A stretch of DNA of 64,000 nt from Erinaceus europaeus (taxonomy: Eukaryota > Chordata > Mammalia > Eulipotyphla > Erinaceidae). The notes beneath the pieces were generated by a model. It did no database searches, was not told the DNA's origin, and saw only the letters and a list, made by a program, of their open reading frames with translations. The position numbers were made by a program, and so were the translations under genes. Shown here piece by piece: positions 37,601-42,479 of the stretch (position 1 is the first letter of the stretch; each line of letters opens with the position of its first letter). Location: positions 77,469,096-77,533,095 of the forward strand of contig NC_080177.1 of NCBI RefSeq assembly GCF_950295315.1, in the 5' to 3' direction.

Positions 37601-38732
37601 TCCCCTGTCAGGCCTAGGGAGAGAAATCCCAAGCAGCCTGGCTGTGCTATAGTTGCCAGTGGAGAGAGAGAGAGGTAGACAGAAAGGGAGGCAGAAAGAG
37701 AAAGATAGATATGGCCGAAGATGGGTGAGAGTGCTGTGTCACTGAAGAATATAAATTAGAAGCTCAAGGGGGTGATTTGGCAAGAGCCTTCCATTGCCAA
37801 GATGCCAGGATTTGGGATCCTCCCTACCCCCTATTTTTCAACTCCCCCCCTTCTTTGATTCTCTCCAGGCCAACGACATCCTCATCCTTCGAAGCCACGA
37901 GTCCAATGCCCCTGGGTCCACTGATAACCAGGTGTCAGAGAAGCCAAGGGAAGGGCCAGGGAAGTCTCGGAGGGCACTGCCTTTTACAGAGAAGAAGAAA
38001 AAAATAGAGACGTTTAATAAGACCCAGAATCAGGAAAACACGTTCCCTTGTAAAAAATGTGGCAGGTAAGAGTGGTGGGGGGAGGGGGGAGGCTCTGTCT
38101 CCATGGAAATCTGGCAGAAGGGACTCTGACTCACATTGGTAAGGGAGGGAGGACATCTGAGCTTTGTCTTCTGATTGGCTCCTAGGGTTTCTAGGGCAGT
38201 GATGTCACTTGGCAGCTTTAAGGGTGATAACATTGATTCAGAACCCAACCCGCTAGTTCAAAGATGGGGTGGGCCACTGAGTGAAATGGCAGAGCAGGGC
38301 CCTGGTCTTTCTGACTCAAGCAAACAAACAAATAAATACAGTGGTCCAGGAGGTGGCTTAGCAGTAAATGCTGGACTTAACAAGGATGAGGTCCTGTGTT
38401 TGATCCCAGAAGGAAGCTCTCTCGTCGTCTGGTGGTGTCTGGGAGGTTCTGTGCACTGCACACCCTCACACTCACTCCAGCTCCTGGCCTTTGGGAAGGC
38501 AGGAATGACCTCTCACCTGAGCCCACTCCTGTTTGGCTGCAGGGTGTTTTACAAAGTGAAGAGCCGCAGTGCCCACATGAAGAGCCATGCAGAGCAGGAG
38601 AAGAAGGCGGCAGCCCTGCGGCAGAAAGAGAAAGAGGCCGCCGCAGCCGCCACCGCCGCCGCCACTGCAGTCAGTGCCTCCCCCCACCATCAGGCCCTAC
38701 GGGAGGAGAGTGGGGCTGGCGAGAGGGGCTGA
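8406..38732 (+). CDS. MIDEAS: MIDEAS (ELMSAN1), MiDAC histone deacetylase complex scaffold, whole coding span
   Basis: Twelve exons join to 3,336 nt (1,111 residues plus stop): 8406-9878, 10948-11247, 14929-15274, 18100-18166, 18638-18780, 18885-18988, 19326-19401, 19989-20077, 25648-25797, 26950-27150, 37869-38065, 38543-38732. Every intron is GT-AG and the phases fit. The protein has a long Pro/Gln-rich N-terminal half with an 11-CAG polyglutamine run, an ELM2 domain (about residues 728-820), a SANT domain (about 837-888) and a C-terminal C2H2 finger (about 1044-1064). Known for the family: ELM2-SANT binds and activates HDAC1/2, and with DNTTIP1 forms the nuclear MiDAC complex that deacetylates histones. 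I recall the human protein as about 1,045 residues, so this model may include an exon not used in every isoform. Recognised from the near-identical N-terminus and ELM2/SANT region. Confidence 0.95.
9174..9206 (+). repeat. MIDEAS: (CAG)11 polyglutamine-coding run in MIDEAS
   Basis: Eleven uninterrupted CAG codons follow AAG and precede two proline codons. A pure run of this kind is prone to length polymorphism. Confidence 0.95.
9879..10613 (+). other. MIDEAS: MIDEAS intron 1, unique part
   Basis: No exon-like or repeat signal recognised between the donor and the SINE-D. Confidence 0.5.
10614..10767 (+). mobile_element. SINE-D
   Basis: GTCCGGGAGGTGGCGCAGTG head and CCCCGGCAGCACATGT. Flanked by duplications of AAATTACTAGGTTTT at about 10599 and 10769. 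Confidence 0.9.
10785..10924 (-). mobile_element. SINE-C
   Basis: Reverse-complement C: CACTGCTCAGCTCTGGTTTA, GAATTGAACCTGGGAG, GCATAACCATTAAGCTGTCT. It ends about 23 nt before MIDEAS exon 2. Confidence 0.85.
10948..11247 (+). CDS. MIDEAS: MIDEAS coding exon 2 (residues 492-591)
   Basis: The acceptor TTTCTCCAG lies before 10948 and a GTAGGAG donor follows 11247; the 300 nt exon is in phase 0. It encodes an acidic-basic linker including [20 protein letters not shown] and a TRRRSTR basic patch. No folded domain is evident. Confidence 0.93.
11421..11820 (-). mobile_element. SINE-A with expanded (TTTA)n(TTTC)n tail
   Basis: Flanked by CCCAGATTT at 11412-11420 and 11821-11829, so the tetranucleotide arrays at 11421-11487 are the evolved A-tail of the element. 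Confidence 0.9.
11880..12066 (-). mobile_element. SINE-F (diverged)
   Basis: CAACTTTTTCAGACTGACAG and ACAGAGAGACACTAAAG; resembles the copy at 51634. Confidence 0.4.
12340..12505 (-). mobile_element. SINE-D (diverged)
   Basis: ACCAGAGCATCAGTCTGTCA, AACTCAGGACCTCATGCTTG, reverse-complement D order. Confidence 0.6.
12708..12980 (+). mobile_element. SINE-B head with A-type 3' module
   Basis: GGTGCACCTGGTTGAACGCA, CCTCACCTGCAGGGGCAG, then the module with AGATAACCCTGGTGGC. Confidence 0.75.
13008..13086 (-). mobile_element. L1 3'-end fragment (severely 5'-truncated)
   Basis: About 80 bp nearly identical to the 3' UTR end of the L1 at 28627-28705, including GGGGAATTAATGTTTTACAT. Same L1 family. 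Confidence 0.85.
13087..13301 (-). mobile_element. SINE-C with (CTTT)n tail
   Basis: The (TTTC)n at 13091-13157 is followed by GAATTGAACCTGGGACTTTG and GCATAACCATTATGCTATCT. Confidence 0.75.
13306..13949 (+). other. MIDEAS: MIDEAS intron 2, unique part
   Basis: No coding or RNA signal recognised. A short MIR-like stretch (AATATTTATTGAGTCATTAC) is present near 13565. Confidence 0.4.
13950..14048 (-). mobile_element. SINE-A 3' module fragment
   Basis: GAGTTATCGATGGGGCTCAG resembles the A-type 3' module; it is interrupted by the adjacent SINE-A. Confidence 0.45.
14049..14296 (-). mobile_element. SINE-A, short form
   Basis: GTTGCCCTTGTTG, GGATAGGACAGAGTGAAATG, head with CCTCGAACCGGGTTCC, ending CCGCCCGACTCCC. 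Confidence 0.88.
14300..14512 (-). mobile_element. SINE-B
   Basis: Reverse-complement B: GGATAGAGACAG, ACCTGCAGCACTGCTTCGCC, GAACCAGGTGTGCCACTGTC. Confidence 0.85.
14513..14676 (-). mobile_element. SINE-B (diverged)
   Basis: ACACCTGCAGCACTTCACTA and GTGGGGACGGGGACC; abuts the previous SINE-B. Confidence 0.65.
14929..15274 (+). CDS. MIDEAS: MIDEAS coding exon 3 (residues 592-707)
   Basis: The acceptor is TTCTCTAG and the donor is A|GTGAGT, leaving phase 1. The exon encodes the highly conserved segment with [19 protein letters not shown] and a proline-rich [12 protein letters not shown] stretch just upstream of ELM2. Confidence 0.94.
15467..15552 (+). repeat. Left copy of long direct repeat with MIR-like sequence
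   Basis: It contains GCCTCAGTTTCTTCAGTATT, resembling the MIR core, and pairs with 16079-16170. Confidence 0.8.
15553..16078 (-). mobile_element. Older L1-like 3' fragment, interrupted by a SINE-A
   Basis: A poly-T start (15551-15560) followed by L1 3'-end-like sequence (TCTATATTCCACACATGACT), split by the SINE-A at 15601-15908. It is flanked by long direct repeats at 15467-15552 and 16079-16170. Confidence 0.55.
15601..15908 (-). mobile_element. SINE-A with 3' module
   Basis: TCTCCAGGGTTATCACTGGG module; flanked by CAGTATACT at 15592-15600 and 15909-15917. Confidence 0.85.
16079..16170 (+). repeat. Right copy of long direct repeat with MIR-like sequence
   Basis: It shares most of its length with 15467-15552, with a diverged stretch and a 6-nt length difference in the middle. 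MIR-like sequence continues to about 16320 (AAGTCATTTAAATGC upstream, TCATAACATCATGTCTGGTG downstream). Confidence 0.8.
16579..16617 (+). repeat. (AC)n microsatellite
   Basis: About 19 AC units. Confidence 0.97.
16754..17039 (-). mobile_element. SINE-A, short form
   Basis: Ends ACAGCCCGACTCCC. Flanked by imperfect duplications of CTGGTGCCTCC at 16743 and 17040. Confidence 0.88.
17040..18099 (+). other. MIDEAS: MIDEAS intron 3, unique part with a GC-rich patch
   Basis: 17360-17610 is more GC- and CpG-rich than the neighbouring intron (GGGCGGGAAGGGGCGAGCTC). No gene recognised. Confidence 0.4.
18100..18166 (+). CDS. MIDEAS: MIDEAS coding exon 4 (residues 707-729)
   Basis: A 67-nt microexon-like exon runs between a TCCCACAG acceptor and a GTAAGTG donor. 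It encodes [18 protein letters not shown] and leads straight into the ELM2 start. The split proline codon (CC|G) is completed by the next exon. Confidence 0.92.
18167..18637 (+). other. MIDEAS: MIDEAS intron 4
   Basis: Repeat-free 471-nt intron; nothing else seen. Confidence 0.7.
18638..18780 (+). CDS. MIDEAS: MIDEAS coding exon 5 (residues 729-777), ELM2 part 1
   Basis: The acceptor is CCCCGCAG and the donor is G|GTGGGAG. The exon encodes the first ELM2 segment, including [12 protein letters not shown] and ADLVWQPW. This part of ELM2 wraps HDAC1/2 in related corepressors such as MTA1; the role here is assigned by family. Confidence 0.93.
18885..18988 (+). CDS. MIDEAS: MIDEAS coding exon 6 (residues 777-811), ELM2 part 2
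   Basis: The exon follows AACCCAG and ends at a CTG|GTGAGAC donor. It encodes the second ELM2 segment ([11 protein letters not shown] ... HESRGDIL). The intron between this exon and exon 5 is only 104 nt. Confidence 0.93.
18989..19325 (+). other. MIDEAS: MIDEAS intron 6
   Basis: Repeat-free 337-nt intron; nothing else seen. Confidence 0.7.
19326..19401 (+). CDS. MIDEAS: MIDEAS coding exon 7 (residues 812-837)
   Basis: The acceptor is TTCCCTCAG and the donor is G|GTGAGTC. The exon encodes [11 protein letters not shown] ... TYHYTG, the basic ELM2-SANT linker. In related HDAC corepressors this region takes part in inositol-phosphate binding (family knowledge). Confidence 0.92.
19402..19988 (+). 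other. MIDEAS: MIDEAS intron 7
   Basis: Repeat-free 587-nt intron; nothing else seen. Confidence 0.7.
19989..20077 (+). CDS. MIDEAS: MIDEAS coding exon 8 (residues 837-866), SANT part 1
   Basis: The acceptor is CCCCGCAG and the donor is CTG|GTGAGCTG. The exon encodes the first two SANT helices ([26 protein letters not shown]). Confidence 0.93.
20208..20340 (+). mobile_element. SINE-C
   Basis: GGAGACAGCATAGTGGTTTC, GCATAAGGCAGAGCTAAGCA, short A-tail. Confidence 0.75.
20341..20525 (+). mobile_element. SINE-B
   Basis: GGCCTGGTTAAGCACACACA, CCCACCTGCAGGGGGAAAGC, AATAAATATTAAAAATT tail. Confidence 0.85.
20526..20838 (+). mobile_element. SINE-A
   Basis: GGGGTCGGGCGGTGGCGCAG head, CAACAAACAATATCAACAAT, partial module AATAACCCTAGAGGGG and an AATAAT tail. 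Confidence 0.9.
20841..21094 (+). mobile_element. SINE-B head with A-type 3' module
   Basis: GGGCTGGGCAGTGGTGCAAA head; AGAAGCAGTGGACTTACCAT and GATAACACTGGTGGC, then an A-run. Confidence 0.8.
21103..21449 (-). mobile_element. SINE-A with 3' module, first of a stacked pair
   Basis: Lies between AAAATCAC at 21095-21102 and AAAATCACATT at 21450. Confidence 0.9.
21461..21762 (-). mobile_element. SINE-A short form, second of a stacked pair
   Basis: Lies between AAAATCACATT at 21450-21460 and 21763-21773; same orientation as its neighbour. Confidence 0.9.
21795..22062 (+). mobile_element. SINE-A, short form
   Basis: Flanked by AGAGAAGTTAT at 21784-21794 and 22063-22073. Confidence 0.93.
22150..22345 (+). 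mobile_element. SINE-E (diverged)
   Basis: GGGGAGAGCTCATTGAGCAG head and GGCACCACATGGTGTAAG. Confidence 0.45.
22346..23032 (+). other. MIDEAS: MIDEAS intron 8, unique part
   Basis: No repeat or exon recognised. Confidence 0.5.
23033..23190 (+). mobile_element. SINE-E
   Basis: GAAGTGACTCAGCTCATAGA, GTTCAATCCCTAGCACTGCA, AATAAAATAAATC tail. Confidence 0.6.
23198..23456 (+). mobile_element. SINE-A, short form
   Basis: GGGAGCTGGGCAGTAGTGCA head; the CT-rich middle lacks the usual TCTTCCCCTCCTC segment, an internal deletion. Confidence 0.88.
23457..23572 (-). mobile_element. SINE-C-like, diverged
   Basis: GGCACTGCTCAGCTCTTGAC, GTACTGCCTCCCTGGCCCC. Confidence 0.5.
23757..23886 (-). mobile_element. 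SINE-C
   Basis: GAGCACTGCTCAACTCTGAC, GCATAACCACTATGCTATCT. Confidence 0.75.
23905..23964 (-). mobile_element. SINE-A head remnant
   Basis: GGCCGGTCCTTGCACATCGC ... GTGCCACTGCCCGAG, the 5' end only. Confidence 0.6.
24697..24803 (+). repeat. (TA/CA)n microsatellite
   Basis: Mixed TATATACACACA and TATATGTATG tracts ending in (AC)n. Confidence 0.9.
24847..25000 (+). mobile_element. SINE-E
   Basis: GGGGTTGAAGGATAATTCAC head, GGTTTGAGCCCTTGCACCAC, ATGGGAGAAGC. Confidence 0.55.
25012..25226 (+). mobile_element. SINE-B
   Basis: GCAGCCAGGTGGTGGCGCAC head, AAATAAATAATAAAG tail. Confidence 0.9.
25648..25797 (+). CDS. MIDEAS: MIDEAS coding exon 9 (residues 867-916), SANT part 2
   Basis: The acceptor is CACACCAG and the donor is AAG|GTGACTC. 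The exon encodes the third SANT helix ([18 protein letters not shown]) followed by an acidic tail. It lies after a 5.6-kb intron packed with SINEs. Confidence 0.94.
25798..26949 (+). other. MIDEAS: MIDEAS intron 9
   Basis: No SINE recognised; poly-T at 26190-26209 and poly-A at 26237-26250 only. Confidence 0.6.
26950..27150 (+). CDS. MIDEAS: MIDEAS coding exon 10 (residues 917-983)
   Basis: The acceptor is CCCTCATAG and the donor is TCG|GTAAGTG. The 201-nt phase-0 exon encodes a charged Glu/Lys/Arg-rich stretch, probably disordered. Because it is in frame at both ends it could be skipped without a frameshift. Its 67 residues would account for much of the size difference from the human length I recall. 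Confidence 0.92.
27500..27671 (+). mobile_element. SINE-E
   Basis: GGCTGGTAGAGCACAGAACT, TTCAGTCCCTGGCCCCACAT, A-rich tail. Confidence 0.55.
27672..27835 (+). mobile_element. SINE-C
   Basis: GGGGGTACAGCATAATGGTG head, GCCATAAGCCAGAGCTGAGC, long A-tail. Confidence 0.88.
27838..28080 (+). mobile_element. SINE-B-like with internal deletion and A-type 3' module
   Basis: The head GGGCCAAGCAGTGGTGACAG jumps to the post-B-box part. The module TGGATTTGTAGTGTCAGTAC and AATAACCCTTGTGGC follows. Confidence 0.65.
28339..28499 (-). mobile_element. SINE-D
   Basis: AAAGATTTTATTTATTTATG tail, GGCACATGTGCTGCCGGGGA, CATCACCTCCCGGACCAC. Confidence 0.93.
28881..33015 (-). pseudogene. L1 ORF2 (endonuclease-reverse transcriptase), broken by two 1-nt insertions and a SINE
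   Basis: Three blocks. Block 1 (33015 to about 32262) encodes the APE-type endonuclease ([38 protein letters not shown]). Block 2 (31939 to about 31300) is the region before the RT. Block 3 (31343-28881) carries the RT with the FADD motif at about 30600-30611, then a cysteine-containing C-terminus ([18 protein letters not shown]). A SINE-A with its 16-bp duplication separates blocks 1 and 2. Extra single bases near 31862-31866 and 31299-31310 shift the frame. Removing 308 nt of insertion and these two bases leaves 3,825 nt, exactly 1,275 codons, the family's usual size. No other stop or shift is apparent. Confidence 0.9.
31956..32247 (+). mobile_element. SINE-A nested in L1 ORF2
   Basis: A complete tRNA-like head and CAA-rich tail flanked by perfect 16-bp duplications of AAGAAGTGTACTGTTG at 31940-31955 and 32248-32263. 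It inserted after the L1 was fixed here. Confidence 0.95.
33072..34046 (-). CDS. L1 ORF1 protein (intact open frame, 324 aa)
   Basis: An uninterrupted frame with the usual ORF1p order: a charged N-terminus, a long coiled coil (about residues 60-155; [35 protein letters not shown]), an RRM-like part ([15 protein letters not shown]) and a C-terminal domain ([29 protein letters not shown]). ORF1p is the RNA-binding trimer of the L1 ribonucleoprotein. The length is in the usual range. Whether it is expressed cannot be judged from sequence. Confidence 0.93.
   Translation of the reverse strand: MVKITRKNTGDSNQDKSPAKSPPEGEAQNNEFNIQTLAKEIITGVSKEFEKIVIRNAGTTNENMEENSNYLMVIRELKAEIAELRRQLAEQAKTVLEQDNKIDELQKAVEGRENRIYEAEDRISKIEDEIETTKKEVRDLKKRLRDAENNNRVLWDDFKRNNIRVIGLPEEEREGEEESILQAIIAENFSSLDNTKDIKIQEAQRVPNRINPDLKTPRHAVLRMERNKDKERILKAAREKQRVTYKGKPIRLAADFSVQTLQARREWQDIYRVLNEKGFQPRILYPARLSFRLDGSIKTFSDKQQLKEATITKPALKEVLKGLL
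34762..34972 (-). mobile_element. SINE-B
   Basis: TATTATTGGATAGAGACAGA, ending CATCACCACCTGGCCC; it abuts the L1 5' end. Confidence 0.88.
34980..35313 (-). mobile_element. SINE-A with 3' module
   Basis: Poly-T, CTCCAGGGTTATTGCTGGGC, ending CTACAGCCCGACTCCC. Confidence 0.92.
35506..35712 (+). mobile_element. SINE-B
   Basis: Flanked by AGGAATCATA at 35496-35505 and 35713-35722. Confidence 0.92.
35900..36105 (+). mobile_element. SINE-C
   Basis: Flanked by near-identical 15-bp duplications (TAGAAAGCCGGATTA at 35885-35899; one change at 36106-36120). Confidence 0.92.
36631..36804 (-). mobile_element. SINE-D
   Basis: Poly-T, AAAGATTTTATTTATTTATA, CTGCGCCACCTCCCAGACCA. Confidence 0.92.
36878..37100 (-). 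mobile_element. SINE-B containing a (CA)n
   Basis: ATTGGGTAGAGACAGAGAGA, ACCTACAACATTGTTTCACT; a short CA array at 37002-37018 replaces the CCCCTGCAGG-type segment. Confidence 0.8.
37101..37868 (+). other. MIDEAS: MIDEAS intron 10, unique 3' end
   Basis: No repeat or exon recognised apart from a short GAGA-rich tract at 37661-37700. Confidence 0.5.
37869..38065 (+). CDS. MIDEAS: MIDEAS coding exon 11 (residues 984-1049)
   Basis: The acceptor is CTCTCCAG and the donor is AG|GTAAGAG, after a 10.7-kb intron. The exon encodes [15 protein letters not shown], a Lys-rich segment and the two cysteines of the C2H2 finger (CKKCG). Confidence 0.93.
38340..38442 (+). mobile_element. SINE-D-like, diverged
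   Basis: AGTGGTCCAGGAGGTGGCTT head, GGATGAGGTCCTGTGTTTGA. Confidence 0.55.
38543..38732 (+). CDS. MIDEAS: MIDEAS coding exon 12 and stop (residues 1049-1111)
   Basis: The acceptor is TGGCTGCAG and the stop TGA is at 38730-38732. The exon encodes the histidine half of the finger, giving C-X2-C-X12-H-X3-H across the junction. An alanine-rich low-complexity tract and an acidic end follow. The exon continues into the 3' UTR. Confidence 0.93.
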
Positions 38733-41700
38733 CACCTTCCCCCTGGACTCCAGCCCTCCGTGCACCAGCCTGGCCAAGCGCCTGCAAGCAGCCTGGACCC
38801 TCCAGAGACCGCAAGGAGAGATTGAGTGGACTTTTCTCTGGAAAACAAACAAGACAGTAAAGTGAACGACTCTTTTATTTATAAAGGCCCCAGGAGCCGT
38901 GCCCAGACCTGCAAGATCCAGTTGTTGTTTGCATTTGGTCTGTTGGAAGCTGTCCTCATGCTTTCTTGGAACCTTGAGAGCCCCGGCTCACTCGGGCTGC
39001 CCCTCTGGAGGGGCTCTAGCCACTGCCACTGCTGCCTCTCACACTGGGACCTCTGCTGCCCTGCAGTCTCTGCTGTCTCCCCTCTCCCCCTCCTCTCCCG
39101 GGGCACCTAGGCGAGCCAAGCACAAGCTGTCCCCCATTGTAGCATTACCCCCTTCCCCAGAGGACCTCAGAGACTGCACAGCCTTGCCCCCAGCCCCAAC
39201 AAGAGGAACTCCCTGGAAAGGAGTGTGGGGCCGTCTGTCTTCTGTCTGCTGCACACGCTGTGTGGGCCCAAGCTGCTCCGGTGACCCTGTCCTCAGAGAG
39301 GCCACCTCCCTCCCGGGAGGGAGAGACAGGAGACAGGTACCTATCCCTTTGCTGCTTGCTGATAGCCCTGCCAGGGCTGGGCTGTGTTCTCAGATGTTGG
39401 GGGAAGGTGCCATTTTTCCTGTCTAAGCTCCCAGCCTGCTGGAGGGAAGGGGTGATGTAGAGGGGGTAAGCCGAGGGCTAGGCACCCGCGGGAGTTCTCC
39501 TAAGCCCTGGCACTTGCCACTTCCCACCTTTTTTTGGCCAAATACCTTTGGGTCCTGGAGGCTGCTGAGGAAGCTCAGTCCAGACCCAGCCTGCTTCCTC
39601 TTGGTGCGAGTCCCCTGCCTGCCTCTGTCCTGCTCTCAGCAGCCACCGCCTAAGCCCACCCTACCTGGTCCAGCTGAGCCCCCAGTTCTGCATGCTGGAG
39701 ATTTCTGGATCCTTCCCTGGGAGGGGGAGGTCTCCTAGCCACACTGGACAGGAGCCTTCATTCCTTGACTTGTGTCATTTGGGAGTTATTTATTTATTCT
39801 TAGTATTTAATTTGTAACATCCTCTCAGGGACCAGGGGCCTCCTGCTTTGCAGAGGCCCAAGTGCATTTATCCCCAAAACAACGCATCTTCTTGGCATCG
39901 GCAGCCCCCACTGCCACCCATCCCCTAGGCCCTAAGGTCCTGCTCACCTCTTTGCTCTGGAAGTTCTAGGCGACTAGGAGTGACCGTATCACTGCGAGAC
40001 TAATAGGAATGGAGGTGATCAGAGGCAGTTCTTGTTAACTACTTCTGCTCTGACTATGCATTCAGATTGTCTGAGAGGACTGGCTGGAAGCCAGAATCTG
40101 GTCTTTTTTTTATGACTTGAAGAAGCCATACTTGATGGGGAATCACTAAGAGGGCTGGAAGGTTTTGGAGACCCTTTCACTTGCCAGCCCCATAGAAGAG
40201 CTGAGTTACTTTTCTGATCTTGTTATTCAACTTTGGGTCGTGCAAGAGAAGTTCAAGCGAATGCAAATATATGACAAGCCAACATGTTAGGAAGGAGCAA
40301 GATAATATTCATTCTGCTATTCCTTTGAGCTAGCCAAAAGGTATCATGTCAGTAGCTGGGAGTGGGGAGGGAGCTTATTGCCGGAGTATGCACGGTCAGG
40401 TATCTCCAGCATTCGTTTATGCAGCGTGTGGTTCCACAAGAGCCCCACTCCTAACAGTAACAAAACTCCTCGCCCAGACTTCTTGACAGCCGCCTAGAGC
40501 CACTTCCCAATTAGTTTCCTCCATCTGCTTCAACAAGCTCAATGTCCCAAGACTGCAGAAATCTAGTATGCCCTCCAGAAGCAGCAGGGCAGCAAATTGA
40601 GGCTCTCGCTTGCAAAATATGAGTGCCTTCACAGCTTAGCCCCAAAGTGCTACTCCCCCCGACCCCCGGGTTTTGCTTTGCTTTTTATTTTATTTTATTT
40701 TTTCCTATTTAAACTGAATTTGGTGTCAGGCTCGTTTGCACACGGGTGGTAACAGGTCCCTCCTTTGTCTGGAGTGAGTCTCACCTTTTCTAAGCTCATG
40801 GGCCAGGTTAACTTAGATGAAGAAGATGAAGGTGGTACCTCTATGAACCCAACCAGCTAGCATACTCTAGAAGGCTTTGCACAGGACGATGGATGGATTT
40901 CTACCTAGAATGCATTGTGAAAGTTAAAATGTTCTGAGAGCAGACGCAGTTGTGGTCAGCAGCCTGCTCGGAGAGTGGGCACAGCCACAGAGGTGGGCTC
41001 AGCTTTATTCTTTACGGTGCTTTGCTCCCAGCAGACAGGCTGGGTTCATCTGCTTGGCTTTTTGTTCCCCTGTGTCATTTATTCAGAGCTCATCACTTTA
41101 ACAAGTTAAATGACAGACACCCCCAGCTTTATACTGTCCTCCCCACACCACCTCACATCTCCTCTCCATCTACACTCTGCCAAGGGCATGGAAAAAACCT
41201 AGTGCCTGCATTCCAGACCATTTCTGAGGCCTCTACCCACCGACCCCCAGGAGGCCGTGCTTTCTATCCTCCGCGCCTTCAGCACACACGCCCCTGCCCC
41301 ACTAAGGTACAATACCCATCCTTCCCGCCACCCCTGACACAGAGGTCTTGTGCTGCTTATGTCTAAAGGGATTACCTATATTTAACTGCCTCAGTGACCT
41401 AACCTCTTTCTTCTCATGTGCCAGATGTTAAGCTGAAGGAGGAACAAAACATAATACACAGGCCTCCACTGTTGAAATATGTTTTCACTGGGGCTCACTT
41501 GTCTTCATGGCATTTATTATCAGACTGGCAAGCCTAGTGTTTTAGGCTTACAGGAAGTATGCCTATTTTTATAAAACAATTGTATATCCTCCCTATATTC
41601 TGCAGTGTGGATGTTTGCCTCTATTTGCAGCTGTTTCACCATTTCCTCATTTGTCTCTAAATTGAAGGCCTTGGTGGAGGGGACAGCACAGGAACAGCCT

Positions 41701-42060
41701 TGACAATTTGTAATTATTGTAAAAATATTTTAATAGCATATAAATAATTATATTCCTTTTATTTTGGAAAAAAACGATCAGACACTGCCTTTTGTGTGTT
41801 TGCTGCCTGTGGCATCCTTTTTTTAAAAGACTGTTACATATTAAAGTAATGTACATATATACATATATATATATTACCTCTTTTGCTGTACAGTTGTGAT
41901 AGACCAGACTGAAAATTTTATTTTTTGTGTGCTTTTTATAAAAAAATTAATACACTAAAGAAAATCTTGCTGATGTGATTGTAATGTACCTATGTAACTT
42001 ATTTACTTTTGGATGTTCTGTATCTTTAAACCTTTTATTAAATAAGGTTCTGAAAATTCA
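38733..42060 (+). other. MIDEAS: MIDEAS 3' UTR
   Basis: About 3.3 kb without a single SINE, in sharp contrast to both flanks, which fits constrained exonic sequence. The end is AT-rich. The polyadenylation signal at 42037 sets the approximate end. Confidence 0.8.
42037..42042 (+). promoter_or_regulatory. MIDEAS: MIDEAS polyadenylation signal (ATTAAA)
   Basis: ATTAAA, overlapping AAATAA, is followed within about 20 nt by A-rich and then GT-containing sequence. It is the best signal at the end of the SINE-free 3' UTR. Confidence 0.65.
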
Positions 42061-42479
42061 GATCTGAGTGCTCCGTTCTTTGAGGAAGGTCTGCACCATC
42101 TGGAATCGACATAACTAGGCCTGGTTCAGTTTGCAGGGGTTTATGGCCCGGCTCTGACCCGGGAGGATTCTGTTGCAGCCCCTAGATCCACGGTGCCAGG
42201 ACAGGAAGTCAGTCACACAGCAATGTTAACTCGGCTACAAAGATGACAGAGTCAACTATATGCCGTTTCCTATTTTTCTTTTCTTACAAACTGAGACAAG
42301 AAAGTCTCAACTTTGCCTCCCAGAAAAACAGGGTGCCCAGCCGGCCAGGTGGTACCCAGGCGGAAGAGGGCCATTCATGTGCTGAGGATGACCAGAGTGC
42401 CTCCAAGGGGGCGCTTTTAACAATGTCGTTGAAAGCCACTCCAGAGCCATACTATTTTTTTGTGAAAGAGGAATAAAAA

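Noticed and set aside
38175..38542. Upstream extension of the last MIDEAS exon frame
   Set aside because: It lies in intron 11, contains SINE-D-like sequence, and a clear CAG acceptor precedes 38543.
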